Below, piece by piece: positions 22,207 to 33,741 of a DNA stretch of 64,000 nucleotides; the first letter of the stretch is position 1; every line of letters begins with the position of its first letter. The notes beneath the pieces are model-generated. The model was not told where the DNA came from, made no database searches, and saw nothing but the letters and a program-made list of their open reading frames with translations. Source of the DNA: Limnanthes douglasii subsp. nivea. Taxonomy: Eukaryota; Streptophyta; Magnoliopsida; Brassicales; Limnanthaceae. The stretch covers positions 5,685,787-5,749,786 of the forward strand of contig JAUPFV010000005.1 in NCBI GenBank assembly GCA_036936605.1. The letters run 5' to 3'. The translations under genes were made by a program, and so were the position numbers.

Positions 22207-23642
22207 GTGTACTTATTATTTATAAAAGTGCATAATGGTAGGACATGTTGGGCATTAAGTAATAGTGCGGTTATGATGACGTGACGGAAATAGAAGAAGA
22301 AGTAACGATAGATGCAACCATAATATAAGGGTAGCAATGATTGAAATTTTCGAAGATAAAAAATATATTATTCCAAAAACTTAAAAGAACTTAAGGCATA
22401 TGAGGCTATATATAATAGTTTTTCAAAACCCTAAATTAGAATACAAGGATATAAAATAAATGTGGTAAAATCAAATCAAATCTTAATATAATTAGATTTG
22501 ATTTAAACAATATAATATATTTGAATAAAAATAAAATTAAATTAAAAAGGTTTTTGTTTGGACTTTCTGGACTACATTAGGTTATAACTTATTTGTGATG
22601 AGTATTTGTACCACTATGTTGAGCTACATGAAGTAGCCAAAAGAAATCCACAGTGCTCAACAACATTAATCAGGATAGTTGGAGGAAGAAGAACCAATCT
22701 CTATCGATTGCAAGAAATTTCATGTGAACAAGATATCGGTTTGTCGAATCAGAAACTCCATCCTTCTTTGTTATTTTTGCACCCATTAATCATATTTTAT
22801 GATCCACCGGAGTGACAATACATATATATATATATAAGTAATAACATATATTAGTGAGAGACTACGTATTTCCGGCCGAGAAGATTAATCATATTTGAAC
22901 ATCCCCACTAAAATAGATAGAGAGCTGGAAGAGGGCCTATTTGGTCAAGTTGCAGTTAGCTAACGTCATGAGATGAGGAAAAGTAAAATGTGACGAAATG
23001 ACAGCCATCTTGAAGGAGGCCAAGACGAAAGCAGTGCATAAAAAATCTTATGCAACTCGAATGGTAAAGAAATTGAAAAAAGAGTATGTGTAAATGATGC
23101 AAATGGCCTCGAAACCAAATAAATCACCCAAAAATGTGAGAACCAGTTTGATCTAAAAACGTTGCAAAAAAGAGAGCAAATCGATAACACAAAGAAAGTG
23201 GTCCCGATCGAGTTATACTTGAGCTCTTAAGAATAAGTTTTGTATCATGTGGCTACTACAAAAAAGAGCACAAACTTGAAAAAAGTTAAAAAGAAACAAA
23301 AAACACATACAAACTTAAAATGAAGTTATTTAAGTGTACAAATAGTAGTTTTGATATGCTCCAAGACCGTGGAGCCAGATTGGTTGTCTAGGGAAGTAGT
23401 TGTACACATACCAAACTGGGGATCAATGTAAGGATATGTTTAGTAGTTTATATTGCACATGCAAAATTTAAAAAATGAGACTCATATGTATGTACAATTG
23501 ATGTTCAACGTCTTTGCCTAATACTAGGAAGAATAACAATATGCAGTTGGTAGACCTCATATTTTTACTAAACGCAGCTTTTGACGGTCGAGAGGATGCT
23601 TTTCAGATAAAAAACGAATATTGATGGCTAATGGGACCTATT
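22207..23642. other. AT-rich intergenic DNA
   Basis: No gene or repeat family recognised. A 69-codon frame at 22606-22815 and a 74-codon frame at 22966-23190 (minus) show no recognisable domain. A short TA run occurs at about 22823-22835. Confidence 0.5.
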
Positions 23643-23783
23643 TGTATAAAAAGATAAACAAAGAGAAAGGAAAACGACTAGGGTTATGTATTGTTTGGAA
23701 AGCGTATCGATTACAAAGAGTATATGATCTTATTTATAGATAAAACATATGAGCTAATGGACTTTGGCCTAATATCTCTAACA
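23643..23783 (-). repeat. 3' LTR of the small LTR element
   Basis: It is 141 bp, starts TGTATAAAAAGATAAAC and ends ATCTCTAACA on the plus strand. It matches 25208-25349 with scattered differences. Confidence 0.85.
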
Positions 23784-24169
23784 ACCCTCTCTCAAACTCA
23801 CAATGCAACAGATGTATATCGAGTTTGTTAAAAAGAAAACGAAACTTATATACTAACACAACATTTGTAAAAAAAGCCGCAAATTGTGTTTTGTTTGCGA
23901 AGAACTTTGTAAGTTACCTTCAATCTTTAAAAATTCTTCATATGTCTTCGTTAAACTGCTCATAACCAGTCATACAAAGCTCATCATAATAGAATCAAGA
24001 AACTTAAGAGGAACATAAACACTTCAACCAGAGTAATGGACTCAAAGTTCTTAAAAAACAGAGGTAAACAATGAAGCATAACAATGAGGCACTGGAGAAC
24101 TCTTATGTTGATGAGTAAAAATTTGATATTCTTTACATCTTCTTCAATAATCTTCTTCAAGTACTATTT

Positions 24170-24900
24170 TTCATGCATCGTTTCTACCTCCTCATCTTCA
24201 TCAACCAAATATTCAATTCAAATATCAAATCTCAAATCCACAATCCCTCTCTCAAACTTGTAAGCTTATTATTGCATTGTGAGTTTGTTACAAACAATAA
24301 AAAAACTCAAATACCAATACTAATCCAAACAACAGAAAAACTAAATGGAGATACTAAATACCAAAATTGAATCTAAAACCAAAATCGAATCCAAATCCAA
24401 ACACCAAATGCCAAAATCATGATCAAAATCCAAAATCAAAACAAAACGCCAAAACCAAAACCAAAACGTCAAAACTAAAAGTCGAACGTCAATCCCAGTC
24501 GCCAACCGTCAATCTCTAATATCAAGTCGTCAGTATCCAAACTCCAAACTCCAAACTCCAAACTTCAAACTTCAATCCAAACAAAATCTAAACACCAAAT
24601 GAATGCAAACGACAAATGCCGATCTAGGCAAACTTCAGACATAATCCAAATGTCAAACAAAATCTACAGACCAAAACTAAATCAAAACGACAAACGTCAA
24701 AATAAGCAAACGTCAGACAAAGTCCAAACGTTTAACAAAATCTAAACTCCAAACGAAATCTCAACGCTAAATACCCAAACAAAATCAAAACGAAATCTGA
24801 ATGCCAAATTCAAATACCAAATCCAAATCCAAAACTAAATTCAATACTAAATCCAAATACCAAATCCAAATTCAAATCTAATTCCAATCAAAATCAATAT
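24170..24900. repeat. Low-complexity CAAA/TCCAAA-rich tract
   Basis: Loosely repeated words such as CCAAACTCCAAACTCCAAAC (near 24535-24560), AAATCCAAA and AAACGTCA dominate. The strand bias (C and A on plus, G and T on minus) is extreme. It lies in the interior of the small LTR element and encodes nothing recognisable. Confidence 0.75.
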
Positions 24901-25207
24901 TGAATTTACGATTTTACCAACAAAAATATTCATTGTTCGAGTAGCTATTTATCACGAACCGTAGCACCGAATCACAATCCAACCGGTCCGATTGAAGAAT
25001 TAGATATGTCAAACCCACTGTCCAAAATTCAGAAAAAGCAAACACCGTTTACCTTTCGATCAGGTCTATTGATTATGGGTGCGCACACCAGATCTTAAAC
25101 CGAAAAAATTCACAATTTTTTTCTTCCAGCGAACAACTAAAACAACTGTCAGCCGGCACAACAGAAGACACAAAAACTTCAAGATCTAAACCTACGCTCT
25201 GATACCA

Positions 25208-25349
25208 TGTAGAAAAAAGATAAACAAAGAGATAGGAAAACGACTAGGATTTTGTATTATTTAGAAAATGTATCGATTACAAAACGTATATGCTCTTATT
25301 TATAGATAAAACATATTAACTAATTGGTTTGGCCATAATATCTCTAACA
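25208..25349 (-). repeat. 5' LTR of the small LTR element
   Basis: It is 142 bp, starts TGTAGAAAAAAGATAAAC and ends ATCTCTAACA on the plus strand. The primer-binding site lies directly next to its inner edge. Confidence 0.85.
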
Positions 25350-27514
25350 GTATCGACATAAGAGAAAACTAAAAAATGTTATGGTTAAGCAACTCTATAG
25401 GTTGAAATAACAGTTTGTTTGAATCCAAATATATGCTCAATTCATTTACTACCTCGCAATACGGTGGAAAAATAGTATAATGCAAGTGTTTTGGCGTAAG
25501 GAACAAAAAAGACGTAAAACCACACCTAAAATAGACCAAAACCGACTGAAAACTGGACGTTGTAACTGAGAACTCAAAATAAATGACTAAAACATAACTG
25601 GCGATGAACGAAAAATCTCTCATAAAGAATAATAACTTGTTCGTCCGAATAAGTTAAACAACTGAAAATAAACTTAATTTTTCGGACCGAAACATATCAA
25701 ACCGAAACGATTTTTTATCGATTTTGGTTTGGTTCCAAAAATTAAAATTAAAATTGATTCAGTTCAAACCAGTAAATTCAGGATGCGATTTAATCAAAAA
25801 TCTGAAATCGGTTAGGTAAACACTTTACTAATTACCTTTCATTACCTGTTAAATTTGTTGTCTTTTATTTAATGAGCTTGGTAGTCCCGAAAATATTGGA
25901 ATCCGCGTTTAATTGAGATTGGTTGCGACGTGCCGTGACAATTGAGTTCTACTAAGAACTAGGAGTATATTCCTACTTTATTTCCTACTTTATTTACTTA
26001 TTTTGATACTTATTTATTTTAAGTATGAAAATGGTGAACCCGTTGAAAATGAAAATATCGGATAACTACTCGCAAAATACACGTTTTATTTATAGTCAGC
26101 TTATGAGTAAACTAGAAAAAATAGGAGTCAGAATATAGAGAGGTTGGGATGAGATTCCATCTCATCTTAAATTTCTAAGATTTTCACACTAGATAGGGGA
26201 ATTGAATGACCATATAATGACATATGAGTCATATGTCTCACTTTATCTACAACTATTTTACCTTTTTTTAGTTAAATTCTTTTTTTATCATAAACGTTTG
26301 ATAAAAAATTTAAAAAAAATTGATTAAAACTATTGGGTCAATCAAAAACTTTGGATCAAATGGTCTTAATATATATTTTTTTATTTTAATATATACGTTG
26401 TTTTAAAGTTATATATAAATATTAGAAAAAATCCGAGTTTTTTAATAAAAAGCTAAAAATTAGTTGTTTTACACCCAATTGACATTTAATTTCATAAAAC
26501 AAACTGTATATTTTTTTTCCACATAATCAGACTTATTTAACAACCAAAATTATATTTTCGCAACTATTTTCTTTTTATTATTGTCGCATTACAATCGCAC
26601 GTAATTCAGCAACTGGAACAAAATTAATTTTTTAGCAACCAAATTACACATAATTCTAAAATTGGAACACATTTTCTTTTTCGGACTTACTTTGTAACAC
26701 AATTACATGTAATTACGCAACAAAAAAAATCAAAAAACATATTTCATGAATCCAGTTTTGTTCATCTTAAAAAACTCAATGGTATTTTCGGATCTTTTTA
26801 GAGATATAGTTTGAAATATATGTATTTTTTTAAAGGAGAGATTAAAATAATTAAAAGATATTTGGGACTACTATGGGTCTATCTAAGAATACTCATTTAT
26901 CGTTATGCGGGTATTCTTAATTTATCTAATCTTGGATGGTTATTGGTAATAAGTTTGTTGTTTGGTGGTTATTAGTAGATTATCTTTTTATTAATATTTT
27001 TATACAAATTTAGTACATAATCTATATTTAATACCAAACAAAAGCTATAAAAATATTATAATTTTATTTTCCTTATTGTATTTAGCCGCTAAAATGAGTT
27101 TTTTTAAACTCGCATTTTAAAACTATAATTATATAAAAATGAAAAATCGTCGTATTTTTTTGTGAAATGAATAAAAAATAGCGTGAATGTTATATTGTTT
27201 ATTTTACTTTTATTGTTATTAAAAGAATAAATTTATTAATATTAAAAAATATATACAAGGATAATCGATTCTACTAATGTTAGATAATTTATTTAAATAA
27301 TTATCATTTCTAAATGATTTATTCAATAGTTTTAACATTATACGTTTACATTTAACAATTTTACAAGTTTTTTTTAAACTATTTTTAGATTTTAAAAGTA
27401 TTTAACTTGATGTTAAATCCTAGTTTACAATATTATTGTTGTTTTTAGTTGAGATAATTATTTCATCTTAGGAGTAGGTCATCCATATTTATCTCTCATA
27501 ATAGTTTTTTTAAT
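25350..27514. other. AT-rich intergenic DNA
   Basis: No gene is recognised. The stretch is very AT-rich with many homopolymer runs; 84 codons at 25369-25623 (minus) have no recognisable domain. Confidence 0.5.
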
Positions 27515-27915
27515 CACTTCGGCATATCCATATACGTAACCAAATTCACCATTGAAGTCGTCCTCGAGTTGATCATCCAGTTAGCATAATTATTAGCTTC
27601 TCTATAAACATAGTTGAATTTGAAGTTTGGATTATTCACGAAATTATCTCTATAGACCATAAGCCCATCCTCCCCACATCCCTCATACTTACGGTCCAAT
27701 GTCATATATAACCCAAATTATTACGTATAAATTTACACCTGAAAAGTTGACATTACCAAGCTTGAGCTTGCAAATCCGCGTAAAATGAATCATTCACATC
27801 CCGAAACACTTCTCATATACCTAATGTCAAACAATCTGACCACAAGCACCCATCTATGTTGAGTTTAACTCATGGACTTGGTTTTGTCCATTTTACCAGT
27901 GTATTTCCTAACGAA
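27515..27915 (-). pseudogene. RNase H-like (RVT_3 type) domain remnant
   Basis: The minus strand encodes VKLNIDG near 27880, matching the start of plant LINE-type RNase H domains, and FKFNYVYREANNYANWM at 27560-27640, matching their conserved end (usually REAN followed by Ala-Asp; here Asn replaces the Asp). Frameshifts and stops separate the two. Confidence 0.7.
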
Positions 27916-29410
27916 ACTATAAGTTCCCCGTCAACATCTTTACCCCGAACTCGAATATAATTTTGACCATGTTCCATACCATAGCATGAATTTATGCTAT
28001 ATATTTTTGTCCCGCATTGGGTTCAAAAATCTTGTTATTCATAACCAATCATATATGTCATACTATAGCCTATTTAAGAGTTGATTTTTCTAGGCTCTTC
28101 GATTTCTCTGGCACGTTAATAATTCGATCCACCAAGGCGACCCTTCTGCTTTTGTTATTAAGGTCATACTCCCCGAGGATTTCTTTGGAAATCATAATAT
28201 TTTCTAAGATTCTTCTTCCGACCATGAAGGCCGAATGATAATTATAGATCATATAATGGAAATAGTGTTCAAGTCAATCAGCTAGAATCTTAATAATAAT
28301 TTTGTAAACAATATTACATAAAGCAATAGGTCTGAGTTCGGAGGCATAGGTTAAGGACTCATATAAGAATACGAGAGATTAAGGTGGAATTCCATGAAGG
28401 CTTCAAGCGATTGGATTTGAAAAACTCGAGGAAACAATTGCATATAACATTACCCACAATGTTCCAAAAATTCTTAAAAAAAGTAGAAGTGAACCCATTT
28501 GTCCCAAATCTCTATAGATAATAAATCATAATTAATTTCGTCAGAAGAAACTGTACAAATCATAGAGGTCTTGTCCGACGAGTTGAGCTTAGAAGTGATT
28601 ATGGTCGAAACTCTGTCCAGACCCGAGTAACCAGGATGATGCCTAGTGCCAAGAAAATATTTGAAATGACTAACCAAAACATTGGCAACACCAAAAAACA
28701 TTGTTATGTAAAATACGGGTTTTTATGTTGTTGTGAAATAATTTAGTGTTTCTAACCCCTCCCCCAAAGTTTGCACCAGTTCTCTAAAGAAGATGAATTT
28801 AGAGACAACCTCAATTTCCTTAGAGAGTAAGAATGTTGTTTGAATTTTAGGCATGAAGGGACTGAACGTGAAAAAGTTTCTTTTGATCATTAGATACACG
28901 ATTCTAATGTCAATATATTCTTTACGGTTGAGTTTTCTAAGAGAAAATTGTATACGAGTGATTTTTTGGGAGACCAGGTTTATACAACGCCCGAGGATGG
29001 GAATGTTACAGCTATAGGAGGTAATTAATTTGAATTTAGGATCAGATTGTCACATATTAAAAAAATTGAAAGATTTTTTTGGCGATTACGAGGAGCACCC
29101 AGGTTAAGAGTGACAATTGTGTGGTTTGAATAATGGATAAATCCATAATAGACGGATGACATATGGAAAACATCATCCAATTCATTGTTGACTAGGACAC
29201 GATCGATCTTGGAAAATATAATTTAATAAGAATTTTGTCAAGCGAGGTAAAATAGAAACCAGTGGAGCAGAGATCGGTAGCAACAATTTTTGAATTCATC
29301 GCTAGCATGAGACTAAATGTCCGAGGAGCCGAGACACTTCTCTGCCTTTGGGATAACATTGAAATCCCCAAAGATAATCTAATGGATACCTTGATCTTGA
29401 GCCGAAATGG
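27515..29410 (-). mobile_element. LINE fragment with RNase H, heavily decayed (copy 3)
   Basis: On the minus strand, pieces of a LINE ORF2 occur in the correct order. At about 29340 is an endonuclease segment GDFNVIPKAEKCLGS. Near 29090-29190 is the endonuclease end (HTIVTLNLGAPR). At 28474-28700 is the linker segment (HFKYFLGTRHHPGYSGLDRV). At 28260-28350 is RPIALCNIVYKII, and at 28070-28252 SAFMVGRRILENIMISKE. Then, after only about 150 bp, an RNase H-like region appears at 27515-27915 (VKLNIDG, then FKFNYVYREANNYANWM). The catalytic reverse-transcriptase palm is therefore deleted. Copies 1 and 2 show no RNase H, so this is a different subfamily or a composite. Many stops and shifts are present. 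Confidence 0.8.
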
Positions 29411-30224
29411 TATCTAGATCATTCTAAAATGGGATTATGACCATCATCAAAAGCATGAATGATCGAAACGGAAAACAAAATTATGACTTATCGCTATAAA
29501 ACGTATGTATTGCAAAGATGAGAAAATGGTGGTGACAACACTAACACTTAGATTTTAAATAATTTAAATCTTAACTAAATGATGCAATTAGTGTTTTATG
29601 ATGTAATACCATAAAGGGACCATAGTTCTAATAATGGAATGAACCTTAAGAATGCGAGCTTTAGTCTCCACAAGAATCATAATAGAGATACTACTACTAA
29701 AATAAATTCAATGACATATTTTTTCTAATGGGGTTATTCAACCCATGGACATTCCAAAAAAATATACATAAGATAATCAAAATTACAATGGTACAGATAA
29801 AGGCTTTGTCGGATGATAAAACTAAAATTACAATTAGCGGTCATCTTGTATGGATGACACCTGGTAGGCAAGTTGTCCACCTCCACGCCATTGTCAACAT
29901 ACACGATCGTAATTGTGTGATCAATAGGAAACTTTTGTCTTTCAAACTATTGTTAGTAAAAAAAAATTATCTTGGTGCAAATATTCCAAAACAACACTCT
30001 AAAAAAATCAATAAAAAATTGAAAAAAAAAAATCTAACTATTAATTTGGCAAATCCAACTAAATTAATTAGATAATAAGATGACAAAAATAAAACTAAAT
30101 CTCCAATTAAAGTTCGGACAACCAATCTCGTAAATGGAAATTATAGAAAGCCCACACCAAATAAATAAAACTTAGCCAATTGAATGATAAAAGGACAATA
30201 GTATTAAATTATCTACGAAGTAAA
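29411..30224. other. AT-rich intergenic DNA
   Basis: No gene recognised. An open frame of 115 codons at 29728-30075 is Lys/Asn-rich and reflects A-rich composition. Part of the stretch may be further LINE sequence too decayed to read. Confidence 0.45.
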
Positions 30225-31038
30225 TGGTCAAGCTAAAATTCACCCAAATCTCATCTAAACCCACCCAAAAATCAAATTTGACTCATGTTTAACTTTTTTC
30301 AATACCAAATTTATCCATAAGTTTGATTTATTTACAAAACTACTATTAATGAAAAAACACACAAATGTATCATAATCTCACCCAGCATCAAATACAATCT
30401 AAATAGCTAACCTCACCCAAAATATTTCAACATATTCTTCGTCATCTTCAGCATGTTCTTCAACTTGTTCTTCAATTTGATATAGAACTTGTTCTAAAAA
30501 AAACTCATTACAACACACTAAAACTCACTATATTTCAAAAGAATTCAAAAAAATTATAACCAAATTGAAATAGATATGAATCATATAAAAAATTAAATTT
30601 TAAACATATATAATTGTTATTTTAAATATTTTTAAAACACCTATGCACCATAGGTTCTACCCACCTGCACTACAGGTGCATAGACTTGGCACCGATGGTG
30701 CATTATATTTTGGTAAGACTTGTTAAAATTTTGTAAAACAAATATGCTAAAATTAAATTTTTTTAGTAGCAATTTGTTGGTTTGTCTTATGTATAAAATC
30801 AAAATCTTAATATTTTTAATATAATATAAGGTATTGTGAGGAAGAGAGAAAGTGAAAAAATGAAAGAGTGACAGAAATTAGAGGTTCTTGAATGAGTGGT
30901 ATGAATTAGGAAAACTAAAAATACCTTATATACTCCACAAATGGTATTTTTATCCATAAAAGTGAAGTTATATCACTTTTGGGTGAACTTATGATTGAAT
31001 GGGGTTAGATCCCACTTGGGTGAATTTAGCTTGACCCA
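30225..31038. mobile_element. DNA-transposon-like element with terminal inverted repeats, 814 bp
   Basis: The left end TGGTCAAGCTAAAATTCACC and the reverse complement of the right end TGGGTCAAGCTAAATTCACC match over about 40 bp with a few differences and one extra G. The interior is AT-rich without coding capacity, as in a MITE or deletion derivative. Flanks share only TAAA, so a target duplication is not firmly defined. Superfamily unknown. Confidence 0.65.
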
Positions 31039-31295
31039 TAAATAAAAAATAAAATGGAAATTGTGGGAGGGACCAGATGAATAAATTTTACCCATGTTCT
31101 TAATATACACCCTCGCCATCTTTAATTTCTCAAAGATAAGCATGTTCTAAATACTCGGTAACAGGATCACATCAAGACTCTGCGCCACGATGTTTTGAGT
31201 TAAGCTTGTCGTTAAGAAAGCTGACTGAGTACAGAACCGGCAAGAACTTGAGTCGAATATTCGTAGATCATAACCAGCTTCTTGGGATTTTTAGA
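31039..31295. other. Intergenic DNA
   Basis: Nothing recognised. Confidence 0.5.
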
Positions 31296-32050
31296 TCAAG
31301 AGAAAAGCAAATAAAACGGTTTGGGCTTGTGAGAAAGAGCGTTAGAATACAGCGAATGGAATTGAGGTAAAGAAAATGATGACAAAGCTATGCTTCTCGA
31401 AATCGATACAACAATACCGAAGAACCGAGTTACTCTGGTAACAATAACTCCCATTCCAGATGCATTAGGAAAGACAAGGTAACCTGCAGGAGCCAAAAGA
31501 TAACCATAGGAAAATCTTACCAAAAGTACGGTGTTAGCCAAGAGGGGACAAAACACGTCTTTGATTGACCCAAACCACCAGAGTTCTAACGATAAGGTAT
31601 CTCTGGCAGAAAGAACTGTGATAGCTAACAAAGAACTCATCGAAACTAACAAGACAAACTTGGATCTCAGAATGGACACACAACACCAATATGGGAAAGT
31701 TAGAAAAAGCTCCAAAGATTCAGAGCACTTCATTGCTCTTGAACAAAAAAAAAGGGTGAAGTGGGACAAAACCAACGCGAGAGAGGAAAACAATAGGAAG
31801 GACCAAACATGTTTTTCAAGACATGAGGCATGAGAACCCAACAAAGGAAAAAAAACACACTGTTCATGACTAGCCGATGATAGATATTACCATTGGTTAA
31901 AAGAGAGATATGAGAGCTAGAAGAAATATAAAAACTGACCATGATAGGGAGACACTGCTTGGGATCATCGGTAAGACTATGTAGGTTAGACAATAGAGCG
32001 GGAGGGGAGTAAATGACCTTGGTTTTTAGGCCAAACAACCTGAAACCCAT
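31296..32050 (-). other. Hydrophobic open frames, unrecognised
   Basis: Two overlapping minus-strand frames (182 codons, 31296-31844; 106 codons, 31730-32050) encode hydrophobic, Leu/Ser/Phe-rich peptides with several candidate membrane-spanning stretches (for example LLVSMSSLLAITVL and LLVRFSYGYLLAPAGYLVF). They use different frames. I recognise no family. They could be an old membrane-protein fragment or chance frames in an LTR region. Confidence 0.25.
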
Positions 32051-33583
32051 AACATTTCTAAAATGGTACCATTATGGAAAAAGATATATAAAATGTTTAA
32101 TATTCATGTAAATTAAACATATAATACACTAATTGGACAAAATATTAACGATGTTTAATACAATAAAAAAATAACGAAATAATTTTTTTTAATACGATCA
32201 AATAAAAAAACTAAGCCCTCATAACTGTGGTGGTGCTGAAGGTTCTTGATCGCCAAAAAATAGTGATGTTGAAGGATCTTGATCGCGAAAAATTAGTGGT
32301 ATAGGATCTTGACCATAAAAAACTTCTTGGTAAATCGTTTCCAATTGCATCCTTACATCAATTCTTTAAGTACTCTTGTTAACGGTGCACGTCACTCTAC
32401 ATATGATTTTAGGTATTATGAACTTTACCTAACCGAGTCTTGATTTTATATAACTGAGTTTGGGTGTCAATATATTAAACTATTATTGAGCATACATCAA
32501 TTCCACATATCCACGGTCGGACAATCTTATTTCAAGTTTATGAAAAGAACTACCGGTATTATAAGTGGTTGGCTCTTGCTTCCTATCATGCTCGGTTGAC
32601 CCCACCCATTCTTGAGGCATATTAGGTGCACCACAATGATTAAGCTACCAGACATGCTTCAAAATATCCGTAAACTATTGAAAAACTTTCCATTTCGACC
32701 AGATTTATCCATTCCAAGAATATATATATTTTGGCTTAGTATCCTCTCATAAAGTATATACATTTTACCACATGAATAACTCAAATTCCTAATGATCAAA
32801 CTTGGTAAAGTTATTGTGTGTCTCGATGCTATAGTTGTTAAGTGTTAATCTAGTTCTTGAAAGTAAAAGAGAGAGAGAGAATAATTTTAGAGAGAGAAAG
32901 TAAAAGTAAAAGTACCTTTAACTTCAGAAAGTGTCGATCCTTGTATTAACAGCCTCAACCTTTATTTATAGGCGTTCAGATTTAGAGTAAAAGAATTAGT
33001 TACATAAATAGGTTAATTGCACTTTAGTCCTCCATTTTCAAAAACAGTCTAAAATTTGTCCTATGCTTTACAATTGATCATATAAGATTTTTAATTCATT
33101 AAAATTATATATCCTTATCAGTATCCTTAGTTTTTATGAAAAACAATCAATAAGAACTAGTTATCACTTTAGAAATCATAACTAACAGGAAAAACCCTTT
33201 GCCAAGTTCAATCTACTTCGAATGTAAATCACTTCAAAACTACTTAACTTCATGCTTATCCTCTTCGAATATATTTATGTGTGTATTCACTTCAAAATTA
33301 TCTTAAGTCGTTCTCTTCGAATACATATGTATAGGCATTTATTTTGAATTTAATTCAAGTCAATCCCCTCGAATAAATTTGTATGTAGAATTATGAGATG
33401 GATTCTTCATAACAATTATAAACGTTTGGTATGGCGTGATACGAGTGCAATGAGTCATTATGCTCTATTCACTAGACCTGCCCCTAGGTCTGACAATTAA
33501 CATACGTCACACTACCTCATTTATACACAAACGTTTCACCTCTTCAACTTCTCTGACACCATTTTCTTTCTCCCAACTTCTTC
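32051..33583. other. AT-rich intergenic DNA, possibly LTR of the Tat-like element
   Basis: No gene recognised. It includes a GA-rich run near 32865-32910. If the Tat-like reading of 33.6-38.5 kb is right, the 3' LTR should lie here, but no second LTR is available in the window for comparison. Confidence 0.4.
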
Positions 33584-33591
33584 TATAAATA
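33584..33591 (+). promoter_or_regulatory. TATA box upstream of the antisense ORF
   Basis: TATAAATA follows a CT-rich stretch and is followed by a leader with AGAGAGAGAAAA before the first ATGs. Its spacing and context fit a plant core promoter driving the plus-strand ORF. Confidence 0.55.
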
Positions 33592-33741
33592 GTCTTTCAT
33601 TCTTTACCTCTCACAAACTTTCTAGAGAGAGAAAATTGCCTTCTCCTGAGATAATCCCTTACTACCCTTCCATGAGTAAACAATTCCTTGGCTATCTTTG
33701 CCGGAAAACTCATACTTTCCAGCCAATCTTCAAGTTAGTAT

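Larger units (their letters stand above)
23643..25349 (-). mobile_element. Small non-autonomous LTR retrotransposon (TRIM/LARD-like)
   Basis: Two direct repeats of about 141 bp flank about 1.4 kb without a recognisable gag or pol. On the minus strand a perfect initiator-Met primer-binding site, TGGTATCAGAGC (25196-25207), abuts the right LTR, and a purine tract GTTTGAGAGAGGGT (23784-23797) abuts the left LTR. This sets the orientation and shows that both reverse-transcription primers exist. The interior between about 24170 and 24900 is low-complexity, made of AAATCCAAA- and CAAACTC-like words. Flanking 5 bp sequences (CTATT and GTATC) agree at only three positions, so the target duplication has decayed or boundaries are slightly off. 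It would need enzymes from another element. Confidence 0.85.

Noticed and set aside
29728..30075. 115-codon Lys/Asn-rich ORF
   Set aside because: The composition follows the A-rich DNA and no domain or conserved pattern is visible.
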